Shown here piece by piece: positions 16,578-24,410 of a stretch of 33,492 bases of DNA (positions within the stretch are counted from its first letter, which is position 1; each line of letters starts with the position of its first letter). The stretch is from positions 1 through 33,492 of the forward strand of contig CAVCAW010000038.1 of the NCBI GenBank assembly GCA_963600315.1, in the 5' to 3' direction. The DNA is from UBA6382 sp963600315 (lineage in GTDB: Bacteria > Bacteroidota > Bacteroidia > Bacteroidales > Bacteroidaceae). The notes beneath the pieces were generated by a model, which saw only the letters and a program-made list of their open reading frames with translations, was not told where the DNA came from and ran no database searches. The position numbers and the translations under genes are program-made.

Positions 16578-17333
16578 ATGCTTGAAGTAAAAGACTTACA
16601 TGCCTCTGTAGAGGGCAAAGAAATACTTAGAGGAGTCAACCTCACGGTCAATGCCGGCGAGGTGCACGTGCTGATGGGTCCCAACGGCTCGGGCAAGAGC
16701 ACACTGAGCAACGTATTGGTGGGGAACCCGCAGTATACCGTGACCGCAGGCAGCATCACTTTCAACGGTAAGGACTTGCTGGCAATGCCGGCAGAGACTC
16801 GCAGCCACGAGGGCTTGTTTATGTCCTTCCAGGCTCCAGTAGAGATTCCTGGTGTGAGCATGAACAACTTTATGCGTGCTGCCATCAATGCCAAGCGCAA
16901 ATACCAAGGTTTGGCTCCCATCTCGGGTGCCGACTTCTTGAAGCTGGTGAAGGAAAAGCGCTCCTTGGTGGGGCTTGATGCCAGCCTTACGCGGCGCAGC
17001 GTCAATGAGGGCTTCAGCGGTGGCGAAAAGAAGCGCAATGAAATTTTCCAAATGGCTATGCTCGAGCCGAAGTTGACCATTCTCGACGAAACCGACTCGG
17101 GACTTGATGTCGATGCGCTCAGGGTTGTGGCTGACGGATTCAACAAGCTGCGCACGCCTCAGACCAGTGCCATTTGCATAACCCACTATCAGAGAATGCT
17201 GGACTACCTCAAGCCTGACATTGTGCACGTGATGATAAACGGACGCATTGTCAAGACCGCAGGTCCTGAACTTGCCTACAAGATTGAGGAGCAGGGCTTC
17301 GACTGGATTAAGGAAGAATTGGGCGAGGAATAA
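16578..17333 (+). CDS. sufC: Fe-S cluster assembly ATPase SufC
   Basis: A 251-residue ABC-type ATPase that drives conformational change in the SufBCD scaffold; soluble, with no membrane segment. Walker A is GPNGSGKST (residues 34-42), the Q-loop region reads LFMSFQAPVEIPGVS, the signature motif is FSGGEKKRNEI, and Walker B is LTILDETDSGLDVDAL, followed by the switch His in ICITHYQRML. SufC proteins usually have E-x-DSGLD at Walker B, and this fits. It lies between sufB and sufD with gaps of 78 and 55 bp. Confidence 0.97.
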   Translation: MLEVKDLHASVEGKEILRGVNLTVNAGEVHVLMGPNGSGKSTLSNVLVGNPQYTVTAGSITFNGKDLLAMPAETRSHEGLFMSFQAPVEIPGVSMNNFMRAAINAKRKYQGLAPISGADFLKLVKEKRSLVGLDASLTRRSVNEGFSGGEKKRNEIFQMAMLEPKLTILDETDSGLDVDALRVVADGFNKLRTPQTSAICITHYQRMLDYLKPDIVHVMINGRIVKTAGPELAYKIEEQGFDWIKEELGEE

Positions 17334-17388
17334 TACTGGGCGACAGGCCCACAGCCCGAAATGATTTTGAAACAGTAAACCAATTGTC

Positions 17389-18726
17389 GTGAACAGCGAA
17401 AAACAATATATTGACCTGTATCTGCAACACAAGGACGCCGTCAACCAGGGCAGCCATGCCTTGGTGAACGAGCATAGGACTGCAGCGTTGGCTGCATTGC
17501 AGAAGAGCGGGCTGCCGTCGCTGAAGGACGAGCGTTTCAAGTACACCGATGTGCGTAAAGTGTTTGAAGTCGACTATGGGCTCAACATAATGCGACGCAA
17601 GATGGTGCCCGACATGCGCACGGCCTACCGCTGCAGCGTGCCTGACCTCAACAGTGCCCTCTACTATGTGCTGAACGACCGCGTTGTGAGCCACGGTGCT
17701 GAGGGCTGCGAGACAGGGGGGCTCTTTGTCGGCTCGCTGATTGACTTCGCAGAGAAATATCCCGAGGTTTTCAAGGCTCATTACAACAAGCTCACGCCTG
17801 ACGGCATCGTATCGCTTAACACAATGCTGGCGCAGGACGGCACAGTAGTCTATGTGGGCAAGGGTCGGAAAGTGGAGCGCAACATACAGATAGTGAACCT
17901 CACCATAGGCGACAATCCCGTGATGACCAACCGCCGCATGATGATAATAATGGAAGAAGGTTCGGAAGCCTCCGTGTTGCTGTGTGACCACTCGCTTGCT
18001 GCGGGCAGTCATCTCACTACGGAGGTGGCAGAAATATATCTTGATGCCGACAGTGAGCTGCATCTGTGCGCCATAGAGGAAACCAACGAGAAGAACAGTC
18101 TATTTCGCACTACCAGCATAGTGCAGGAGGAGCGCAGCTGTCTGGATTATTCAGACGTGACGCTCCACAACGGCTTGACGCGCCATAGTTTTGCCACCCA
18201 TTTTGTGGGGGAAGGCGCTGCCGCCCAGATTTCCGGTCTGGTGATAGGCGATGGTGCGCAACATGTTGACAACAACTTGCTCGTATCTCACGAGGCTTGC
18301 TCGTGCAAGAGCGACATCTTATATAAATACGTGCTCGATGGCGAATCAAGGGGAGCTTTTGCCGGCAAGGTCTACGTAGCAAAGGGAGCGCAGAAGTCCG
18401 AGTCTCAAGAGACCAACGCCAACCTCTGCGTGTCGCCCAAGGCTCACGTCTACACGCAGCCCATGCTTGAGATTTATGCCGACGACGTGAAGTGCAACCA
18501 TGGGTCAACCGTGGGGCAGCTCAGCGAGGCTGCACTGTTCTACATGGCGCAGCGTGGCATAGAGCTAGCTGAAGGCCGCCGCTTGCTGCAGCAGGCTTTT
18601 GCCTACGAAGTGATTGACCGCATTGGTTTTGAGCCCTTGCGCAACCGCTTGTCGAGAATGGTCGAGGAGCGTTTTCGCCATAGAGACGGAGCTTGCGGCG
18701 ACTGCTCGCTGTGTTCCAAGAAATAA
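17389..18726 (+). CDS. sufD: Fe-S cluster assembly protein SufD
   Basis: A 445-residue paralogue of SufB and partner in the SufBC2D complex. It begins at a GTG codon (17389; MNSEKQYIDLYLQHKD), with no suitable ATG nearby. The N-terminal helical part (RTAALAALQKSGLPSLKDERFKYTDV) is typical of SufD. The beta-helix core follows (ERSCLDYSDVTLHNGLTRHSFATHFVGEGAAAQISGL) and then the C-terminal block CSCKSDILYKYVLDGESRGAFAGKVYV...HGSTVGQLSEAALFYMAQRGI, which includes the conserved His of the SufB-SufD interface. The end, GDCSLCSKK, is Cys-rich. sufS follows after 15 bp. Confidence 0.95.
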   Translation: MNSEKQYIDLYLQHKDAVNQGSHALVNEHRTAALAALQKSGLPSLKDERFKYTDVRKVFEVDYGLNIMRRKMVPDMRTAYRCSVPDLNSALYYVLNDRVVSHGAEGCETGGLFVGSLIDFAEKYPEVFKAHYNKLTPDGIVSLNTMLAQDGTVVYVGKGRKVERNIQIVNLTIGDNPVMTNRRMMIIMEEGSEASVLLCDHSLAAGSHLTTEVAEIYLDADSELHLCAIEETNEKNSLFRTTSIVQEERSCLDYSDVTLHNGLTRHSFATHFVGEGAAAQISGLVIGDGAQHVDNNLLVSHEACSCKSDILYKYVLDGESRGAFAGKVYVAKGAQKSESQETNANLCVSPKAHVYTQPMLEIYADDVKCNHGSTVGQLSEAALFYMAQRGIELAEGRRLLQQAFAYEVIDRIGFEPLRNRLSRMVEERFRHRDGACGDCSLCSKK

Positions 18727-18741
18727 GAGGAGAATACATCG

Positions 18742-19953
18742 ATGATTGACGTAAAGAAAATAAGAGAGGATTTCCCAATCCTTTCGACTGAAGTATACAA
18801 GCACCCGCTGGTTTATCTGGACAACGGGGCTACCACTCAGAAGCCGAGTTGTGTGGTAGAAGCCGAACGCACAGAATACTACACTCTCAATGCCAACGTG
18901 CACAGGGGCATTCACTACTTGTCGCAGCAAGCCACCGACCTCATGGAGCAGGCGCGGGAGAGAGTGAAAGACTTTATTAATGCCGGCAGCACCAAAAACA
19001 TAATTTTCACCAGGGGCACAACGGAGTCAATCAATCTGGTAGCGTCATCGTTTGGCGAACTGCTTGGTGCGGGCGACGAGATAGTAGTGTCAGAAATGGA
19101 GCACCACTCCAATATCGTGCCTTGGCAGTTGCTCGCTGAGCGCAAGGGCATCGTGGTGCGCATGCTGCCATTCAACGATGACGGCACGCTCGACACCGCC
19201 GCCTATGAGTGTCTGCTCAACAGCCACACCCGACTGGTGTGTGTAGCTCAGGTGAGCAACGTGCTTGGGACGGTGAATCCCGTAAAGCAGATGATTGCCA
19301 CCGCCCATGCGAAGAACATCCCAGTATTGGTGGACGCTGCACAGAGCGTGCCGCACATGAAGGTTGACGTTGAGGATTTGGATTGCGATTTCTTGGCGTT
19401 CAGCGGCCACAAGGTCTACGGTCCCACCGGCATCGGCGTGCTCTACGGCAAGGAGAAGTGGCTCAATGCCATGCCGCCCTATCAGGGAGGCGGCGAAATG
19501 ATAAGCACCGTCAGTTTCGAGAAGACCACCTTTGAGGGGTTGCCCTACAAGTTTGAGGCAGGCACGCCCAACTATGTAGGTTGCCATGCCTTGGCCGTTG
19601 CCCTCGACTACGTGAGCAGTGTCGGAATGGACAACATCGAGGCCTACGAGCGCAAGCTGACCCGCTACGCCATGGAGCAATTGCAGCGCATAGACGGTCT
19701 GCGCATATTCGGAAAGGCAGAAGACCGCGATGCCGTCATATCCTTCTTGGTAGGCGACATCCACCATCTTGACATGGGCACTCTGCTCGACCGACTCGGC
19801 ATAGCCGTACGCACAGGTCACCACTGCGCCCAACCTGTCATGACACACTATGGCATAGAGGGCACGGTGAGGGCATCGTTTTCGTTCTACAACACGTTTG
19901 AAGAGGTCGATGCCCTTGTTGAAGGCATCAAGCGTGTCGCCAAGATGTTTTGA
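18742..19953 (+). CDS. sufS: Cysteine desulfurase SufS
   Basis: A 403-residue PLP enzyme that takes sulfur from L-cysteine, leaving alanine, and supplies it to the SufBCD scaffold. The opening YLDNGATTQKP, the PLP-binding region (VDAAQSVPHMKVDVEDLDCDFLAFSGHKVYGPTG, Lys224) and the active-site loop VRTGHHCAQPVM (Cys362) mark the group II (SufS/CsdA) type. AGAGGAG precedes the ATG. SufS enzymes usually need SufE or SufU as sulfur acceptor; neither is encoded nearby. Confidence 0.96.
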   Translation: MIDVKKIREDFPILSTEVYKHPLVYLDNGATTQKPSCVVEAERTEYYTLNANVHRGIHYLSQQATDLMEQARERVKDFINAGSTKNIIFTRGTTESINLVASSFGELLGAGDEIVVSEMEHHSNIVPWQLLAERKGIVVRMLPFNDDGTLDTAAYECLLNSHTRLVCVAQVSNVLGTVNPVKQMIATAHAKNIPVLVDAAQSVPHMKVDVEDLDCDFLAFSGHKVYGPTGIGVLYGKEKWLNAMPPYQGGGEMISTVSFEKTTFEGLPYKFEAGTPNYVGCHALAVALDYVSSVGMDNIEAYERKLTRYAMEQLQRIDGLRIFGKAEDRDAVISFLVGDIHHLDMGTLLDRLGIAVRTGHHCAQPVMTHYGIEGTVRASFSFYNTFEEVDALVEGIKRVAKMF

Positions 19954-19993
19954 CATAGTGAGAAGAACCGTTTGATTAAGGAACAAAACGATT

Positions 19994-20626
19994 ATGTCAC
20001 GACCTAAAACCTGCAAGCAGATATTGGAACCCTACTTGGTGCCCGATGTGATTGAAGCGGGTTGCGACGAAGCGGGGCGCGGCTGTCTGGCCGGCAGTGT
20101 ATATGCCGCTGCGGTGATATTCCCCCCCGACTATCACAACGAAGACATCAATGACTCCAAGCAGCTTACCGATGCCCGCCGCCATCAACTGCGCGAGACG
20201 ATTGAGCGCGATGCACTGACGTGGGCAGTCGGAGTGGTGACGGCAGAGGAAATCGACGAGATCAACATACTCAACGCCTCCATCCTTGCCATGCACCGTG
20301 CTCTCGCCCAACTCAAGACTCAGCCGCAGTCTATCATTGTGGACGGCAACAGATTTAAGCCCTATCGCGACGTGCCGTGGCAAACGGTGGTCAAGGGCGA
20401 TGGCAAATTTCTCTCCATAGCCGCCGCCTCCATTCTTGCCAAGACCTACCGCGATGACTACATGGACATGATAAGCCAGGAGTTTCCCACCTATGGATGG
20501 GAGCGCAACAAGGGATACCCCACCAAGGAACACCGTGCGGCAATCAGAGAACACGGCATAACACCCTACCACAGGAAAACATTCAACCTACTGCCCCCGA
20601 TACAGCTGGATTTATTTGACTCATGA
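19994..20626 (+). CDS. rnhB: Ribonuclease HII
   Basis: A 210-residue enzyme that cleaves the RNA strand of RNA-DNA hybrids, including single misincorporated ribonucleotides. The catalytic segment GCDEAGRGCLAGSVYAAAVI carries Asp25 and Glu26. Further marks are VDGNRF (Asp117), VKGDGKFLSIAAASILAKTYRDDYM (a family block with the third acidic residue region) and YGWERNKGYPTKEHRAAIREHG. Length is normal. The stop overlaps the ribD start as ATGA, so the two are likely translated in a coupled way. Confidence 0.96.
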   Translation: MSRPKTCKQILEPYLVPDVIEAGCDEAGRGCLAGSVYAAAVIFPPDYHNEDINDSKQLTDARRHQLRETIERDALTWAVGVVTAEEIDEINILNASILAMHRALAQLKTQPQSIIVDGNRFKPYRDVPWQTVVKGDGKFLSIAAASILAKTYRDDYMDMISQEFPTYGWERNKGYPTKEHRAAIREHGITPYHRKTFNLLPPIQLDLFDS

Positions 20627-21717
20627 ATACTGATGAATTATATATGACCCGCTGCATCCAGCTGGCCAAAAACGGAGAGCTCAGCGCAGCCCCTAATCCT
20701 ATGGTCGGAGCTGTCATAGTCCACAACGATAGAATCATTGGCGAGGGCTATCACATACGTTGCGGCGGTCCTCATGCCGAGGTCAACGCTTTCCGCTCCG
20801 TCAAGCCCGAAGACGAACACCTACTGCCAGAAAGCACGCTGTATGTCAGTCTCGAACCTTGCGCACACTACGGTCACACACCACCCTGCGCCGAACTAGT
20901 GGTCAAGAAAGGAGTGCGTCGTGTAGTCATCGGCTGTATGGACCCGTTTGCCAAAGTAAGCGGGCGCGGCATAAAGATAATCCGCAATGCTGGCATTGCC
21001 TTGCAAATAGGAGTTCTTAACAACCAATGCCAAGACCTCAATCGCCGCTTTATCGTCTACAACACTTGTCGTCGACCATACGTAACGCTGAAATGGGCGC
21101 AGACTTCCGACGGCGTGATGGGCATAAAGCCTGATGCCGATGGCAACTGCCGGCAACTGCAGATATCCTCAGCTCCAGGGTTGCGCAGAGTCCACCGATT
21201 GCGTGCGCAACACACAGCCATACTGGTGGGACGCAACACTGCCTTGTATGACAACCCCACCCTTACGACCCGCCTGATGGATGGTTCCTCTCCAATACGC
21301 ATAGTGATAGACCGTAACGGCAACCTGCCACCTACCCTATCAGTATTTGACGGAAGCATGCCAACGCTTGTGGCGGGCTATCGCAAGAAGCCATGCGTAG
21401 TGACACGCCCCAACGTAGACTTCATCAAGATAGACAAAACCAGTGATCTTCTAGAACAACTGCTTGCCAACATGCACGACCGCAACGTACAATCAGTGCT
21501 GGTAGAAGGCGGAGCCGCCGTACTGCGGCAGTTCATCTCACTAAATTTATGGGACGAGGCTCACGTAGAGCATTCAGCCAGAAATTTTGCAGACGTGTCA
21601 GACAACATGCCAAAAAATCGCGCAATCTATGCGCCAACTCTTGACATCAGCCCCATTGGTGAAGAACGGCTGGGCTCGTCAGTGATAAAACACTATTCCC
21701 GCCACAGCCACCAATAA
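20623..21717 (+). CDS. ribD: Bifunctional riboflavin biosynthesis protein RibD
   Basis: A 364-residue two-domain enzyme of riboflavin synthesis. The N-terminal deaminase (about 1-145) has the zinc site HAEVNAF (His51 with catalytic Glu53) and EPCAHYGHTPPC (Cys80, Cys89). The C-terminal reductase (about 146-364) begins RPYVTLKWAQTSDGVMG and contains HRLRAQHTAILVGRNTALYDNPTLTTRL and VLVEGGAAVLRQFI. Together they carry out the deamination and NADPH-dependent reduction steps after GTP cyclohydrolase II. No other rib gene is in the window. It overlaps rnhB by 4 bp and probably ends the long operon. Confidence 0.95.
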   Translation: MNTDELYMTRCIQLAKNGELSAAPNPMVGAVIVHNDRIIGEGYHIRCGGPHAEVNAFRSVKPEDEHLLPESTLYVSLEPCAHYGHTPPCAELVVKKGVRRVVIGCMDPFAKVSGRGIKIIRNAGIALQIGVLNNQCQDLNRRFIVYNTCRRPYVTLKWAQTSDGVMGIKPDADGNCRQLQISSAPGLRRVHRLRAQHTAILVGRNTALYDNPTLTTRLMDGSSPIRIVIDRNGNLPPTLSVFDGSMPTLVAGYRKKPCVVTRPNVDFIKIDKTSDLLEQLLANMHDRNVQSVLVEGGAAVLRQFISLNLWDEAHVEHSARNFADVSDNMPKNRAIYAPTLDISPIGEERLGSSVIKHYSRHSHQ

Positions 21718-21768
21718 ACACAGTTCAATTGTAGGGTATAAGATACACCCCACTACAATAAAAAAACA

Positions 21769-21776
21769 TAACTTTG
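21769..21776 (+). promoter_or_regulatory. Promoter -7 box before the lipoprotein gene
   Basis: TAACTTTG matches TAnnTTTG; transcription would begin near 21783, about 22 nt before the chosen ATG. No clear -33 TTTG is seen at the usual distance. Its presence separates the lipoprotein gene from the ribD operon. Confidence 0.65.
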
Positions 21777-21804
21777 CACTATAAGGAATTTGCAAACAGT
21801 GAAA

Positions 21805-22365
21805 ATGAAGAAGTTTTTGATTTTTATGTGCGTAGCGCTTGGACTCAGTGCCTGCCACAACTCCAAGTCAGATGTTGACAAAACAGCACCCACTCAAGAA
21901 GGCCAAGAGGAGATGAGTGACGGCAGTGAATATGAAAAAGACGGACGCCGCTGCATCTTCAACTCTCCAATGACATTGGACTCTGACGACGGCAAGTTTC
22001 ACGTAAGCATAACAATGACCCCCGATTTCAATCAGCCGTCAGTCAAAAACGAAAATTTCAACTGCCTCTATTGCGACAACAAAGCTACGCTGTGCATCAC
22101 TTCGTCGGGCGACACCATCGCTCTTCAGCACTACAACAAAAACTCGTTCATGGACTACGTAGACCAAAGCATAGCACCACGAGCCATCTTCAGCCGTCTC
22201 TCATGCCGCGGATTCAGCAACGATGCCGTGAAGCTCGAAGCCGAAATCTCCGTGCCTCACAGCGAAGAAGAATGTTATGTGACAATTGTGGTAAACCGTG
22301 ACGGAACCATAAGTATGAAGCGTTATGAGGACGAAGAAGTTCCCGACGAGATAGTTGGAGCTTGA
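21805..22365 (+). CDS. Small lipoprotein, possibly DUF4738-like
   Basis: The start ATG at 21805 gives 186 residues (an upstream TTG at 21790 is less likely). MKKFLIFMCVALGLSAC is a clear lipoprotein signal with lipobox LSAC (Cys17), so the protein is lipid-anchored in the envelope. An acidic, low-complexity stretch follows (to about residue 48), then a beta-rich domain containing NKATLCITSSGDTIALQHYNKNSFMDYVDQ and YVTIVVNRDGTISMKRYEDEE. The pattern of a TKNSF-type segment and a final DG-x-[IM]-S-M strand reminds me of the DUF4738 lipoproteins of Bacteroidales, but this is from memory and uncertain. Function is unknown. It has its own promoter and converges on the fumarase gene. Confidence 0.75.
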   Translation: MKKFLIFMCVALGLSACHNSKSDVDKTAPTQEGQEEMSDGSEYEKDGRRCIFNSPMTLDSDDGKFHVSITMTPDFNQPSVKNENFNCLYCDNKATLCITSSGDTIALQHYNKNSFMDYVDQSIAPRAIFSRLSCRGFSNDAVKLEAEISVPHSEEECYVTIVVNRDGTISMKRYEDEEVPDEIVGA

Positions 22366-22473
22366 CGTACGCTGCACTACCACTTTATAACATCTCTTAT
22401 TTATTTCCGCTACATTTTTCACATTTCTACCAGAAGCCATATTTTGCGTAGGAAGAACCATGCCACAACAGCG

Positions 22474-22561
22474 TTTCGGCGGAAACGGACAGCCATCTCG
22501 GGCGAAACGAAAAACAATTTCGGCGGAAACGGCTATCCGTTTCCGCCGAAATGCGGTGAGG
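22474..22561. repeat. 22-bp-period array, locus 2 (with inverted unit)
   Basis: Cores start at 22474 (TTTCGGCGGAAA), 22496 (degenerate TCTCGGGCGAAA), 22518 (TTTCGGCGGAAA) and 22540 (inverted, TTTCCGCCGAAA), each exactly 22 bp from the next. The third and fourth units form a perfect 16-bp stem with a 4-nt CTAT loop (22517-22552). The array lies in the 238-bp gap between two convergent genes. Confidence 0.9.
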
Positions 22562-22603
22562 AAATCAATCTTTTTCTCCGTCAGCCTGTGATTAAAAAGC
22601 TGG

Positions 22604-24256
22604 TCAGCATGGCTTTTTGCCAAAGCATCCGGGCTTGAGTTGTTTAAAGAAATCGTTGCCCTTGTCGTCGACGAGGATGAAGGCGGGGAAGTTCTCGACC
22701 TCTATCTTCCAGATAGCCTCCATGCCGAGTTCGGGATACTCCACGCACTCTATGGACTTGATGTTGTTTTGAGCCAAGATGGCAGCGGGACCTCCGATGG
22801 AGCCGAGGTAGAAGCCGCCGTGGGCCTTGCAGGCGTTGGTCACGTCAGCAGAGCGGTTGCCCTTGGCCAGCATGATCAGGCTGCCGCCGTGCGACTGGAA
22901 CTCCTCAACGTAGGGGTCCATGCGCCCTGCCGTGGTGGGGCCCATCGAGCCGCAAGCCATACCGGCTGGTGTCTTGGCTGGACCAGCATAGTATATGGGG
23001 TGGTTCTTGAGATATTCGGGCATTTCCTCGCCAGCGTCGAGGCGCGCCTTGATTTTGGCGTGTGCGATGTCGCGACCCACGATGATGGTGCCGTTGAGCG
23101 AGAGGCGCGTGCCGATGGGGTACTGTGTCAGTATGTTGCACACGTCGCGCATGGGCTGGTTGAGGTCAATCTTGACAGCGTCGCCCTCGCCGGCATTACG
23201 CAGCTCAGCGGGAATGAGCTCGTAGGGTTTGTCGTCCATCTTCTCTATCCAGATGCCGTCCTTGTTGATTTTGCACTTGATATTGCGGTCGGCAGAGCAG
23301 CTCACGCCCAGACCGATGGGGCACGAAGCGCCATGGCGTGGCAGTCGAACCACCCTGACGTCGTGGGCCATATATTTGCCACCGAACTGTGCGCCGAGAC
23401 CTATGTTCCAAGCCTCTTGGAGTAGCGTCTTCTCAAGTTCCACATCGCGGAAAGCGCGGCCGGTGCTATCGCCGGTGGTAGGCAGAGAGTCGTAGTAGTG
23501 GGTCGACGCCAACTTGACGGTGAGGAGGTTCTTCTCTGCGCTCGTGCCGCCAATGACTATTGCAATATGATAAGGCGGACATGCTGCGGTGCCCAGGCTC
23601 TTCATTTTCTCTACAAGGAAAGGAATGAGGGTGCCGGGATTCTGAATGCGCGCCTTGGTCTCCTGATAGAGATATGTCTTGTTGGCAGAGCCACCACCCT
23701 TGGTGACGCAGAGGAACCTGTATTCCATGCCCTCGGTGGCTTCAATGTCAATCTGAGCCGGCAGGTTGCAGCGAGTGTTGACCTCGTTGTACATATCGAG
23801 GGGCGCATTCTGCGAATAGCGCAGGTTCTCCTCGGTGTAGGTCTTGTAGACACCCTTCGACAAAGCTTCTTCGTCGCAATAGCCGGTCCACACTTGCTGT
23901 CCCTTCTCGCCGTGGACGATTGCCGTGCCTGTGTCTTGACACAATGGGAGGTTGCCCTTGGCTGACACCTCGGCGTTGCGCAAGAAGGTCAGCGCCACAT
24001 ATTTGTCGTTGTCGGAAGCCTCGGGGTCGGAGAGGATTTTGGCCACCTGCTCGTTGTGGCTGCGGCGCAGCATGAAACTCACGTCGCGAAATGCGGCGTT
24101 TGCCATCTTGGTCAGACCCTCAGCCTCTACCTTGAGAATGGGGTGTCCCTCAAACTCGCCAACCGATACGTGGTCCTTGGTGAGAAGATAGTACTCTGTA
24201 GTGTCGGGTCCCAGCTGGAACATGGGAGCGTAGTTAAATTCAGGAGTTGTTGCCAT
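22604..24256 (-). CDS. Class I (Fe-S) fumarate hydratase
   Basis: A 550-residue enzyme interconverting fumarate and malate in the TCA cycle or reductive succinate pathway. It is the single-chain class I form, with both alpha and beta regions. Candidate ligands of the 4Fe-4S cluster are Cys106 (LPLCQDTGTA), Cys226 (GTAACPPYH) and Cys320 (GVSCSADRN). Their spacing (120 and 94 residues) agrees with the three cluster cysteines of characterised class I fumarases. Other family blocks are GGGSANKTYLYQ, VIGGTSAEKNLLTVKLAS, and in the beta part NGTIIVGRDIAHAKIKARLDAG, YYAGPAKTP and GSMGPTTAGRMDPYVEEF. It is a monocistronic - strand gene among + strand genes, with a promoter at 24297-24304. As an oxygen-sensitive Fe-S enzyme it fits an anaerobe. 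Confidence 0.96.
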   Translation of the reverse strand: MATTPEFNYAPMFQLGPDTTEYYLLTKDHVSVGEFEGHPILKVEAEGLTKMANAAFRDVSFMLRRSHNEQVAKILSDPEASDNDKYVALTFLRNAEVSAKGNLPLCQDTGTAIVHGEKGQQVWTGYCDEEALSKGVYKTYTEENLRYSQNAPLDMYNEVNTRCNLPAQIDIEATEGMEYRFLCVTKGGGSANKTYLYQETKARIQNPGTLIPFLVEKMKSLGTAACPPYHIAIVIGGTSAEKNLLTVKLASTHYYDSLPTTGDSTGRAFRDVELEKTLLQEAWNIGLGAQFGGKYMAHDVRVVRLPRHGASCPIGLGVSCSADRNIKCKINKDGIWIEKMDDKPYELIPAELRNAGEGDAVKIDLNQPMRDVCNILTQYPIGTRLSLNGTIIVGRDIAHAKIKARLDAGEEMPEYLKNHPIYYAGPAKTPAGMACGSMGPTTAGRMDPYVEEFQSHGGSLIMLAKGNRSADVTNACKAHGGFYLGSIGGPAAILAQNNIKSIECVEYPELGMEAIWKIEVENFPAFILVDDKGNDFFKQLKPGCFGKKPC

Positions 24257-24296
24257 TGTTTTTTGCTTTTGTCTTTTAGTAAGTGTTGTAGTATTG

Positions 24297-24304
24297 CAAA
24301 ATTA
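24297..24304 (-). promoter_or_regulatory. Promoter -7 box of the fumarase gene
   Basis: On the - strand the sequence reads TAATTTTG, matching TAnnTTTG. Transcription would start near 24290, leaving a leader of about 33 nt. It is divergent from the GH92 promoter, about 45 bp away. Confidence 0.75.
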
Positions 24305-24345
24305 CACTTTTATCAACAAACACCGCATTTTAGGCAATCTTTTAT

Positions 24346-24353
24346 TATCTTTG
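24346..24353 (+). promoter_or_regulatory. Promoter -7 box of the GH92 gene cluster
   Basis: TATCTTTG matches TAnnTTTG, with a predicted start near 24360 and a leader of about 50 nt before the GH92 ATG. The -33 region shows no clear TTTG, so the promoter may be weak or activator-dependent (inference). Confidence 0.65.
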
Positions 24354-24410
24354 TCGCTGTTTTTACAACATGCGGATTAGCGTAGCTAGTCCAGCAATAA
24401 GCCTAGAGAA

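Noticed and set aside
21730..21760. Terminator after ribD
   Set aside because: GTAGGGTAT and ATACACCCCACTAC pair only partly and an A-run rather than a T-run follows, so the + strand terminator is not supported.
22588..22615. Terminator of the fumarase gene
   Set aside because: AAAAAGC and GCTTTTT pair around the stop codon, but the inner stem is weak and overlaps coding sequence; not strong enough to list.
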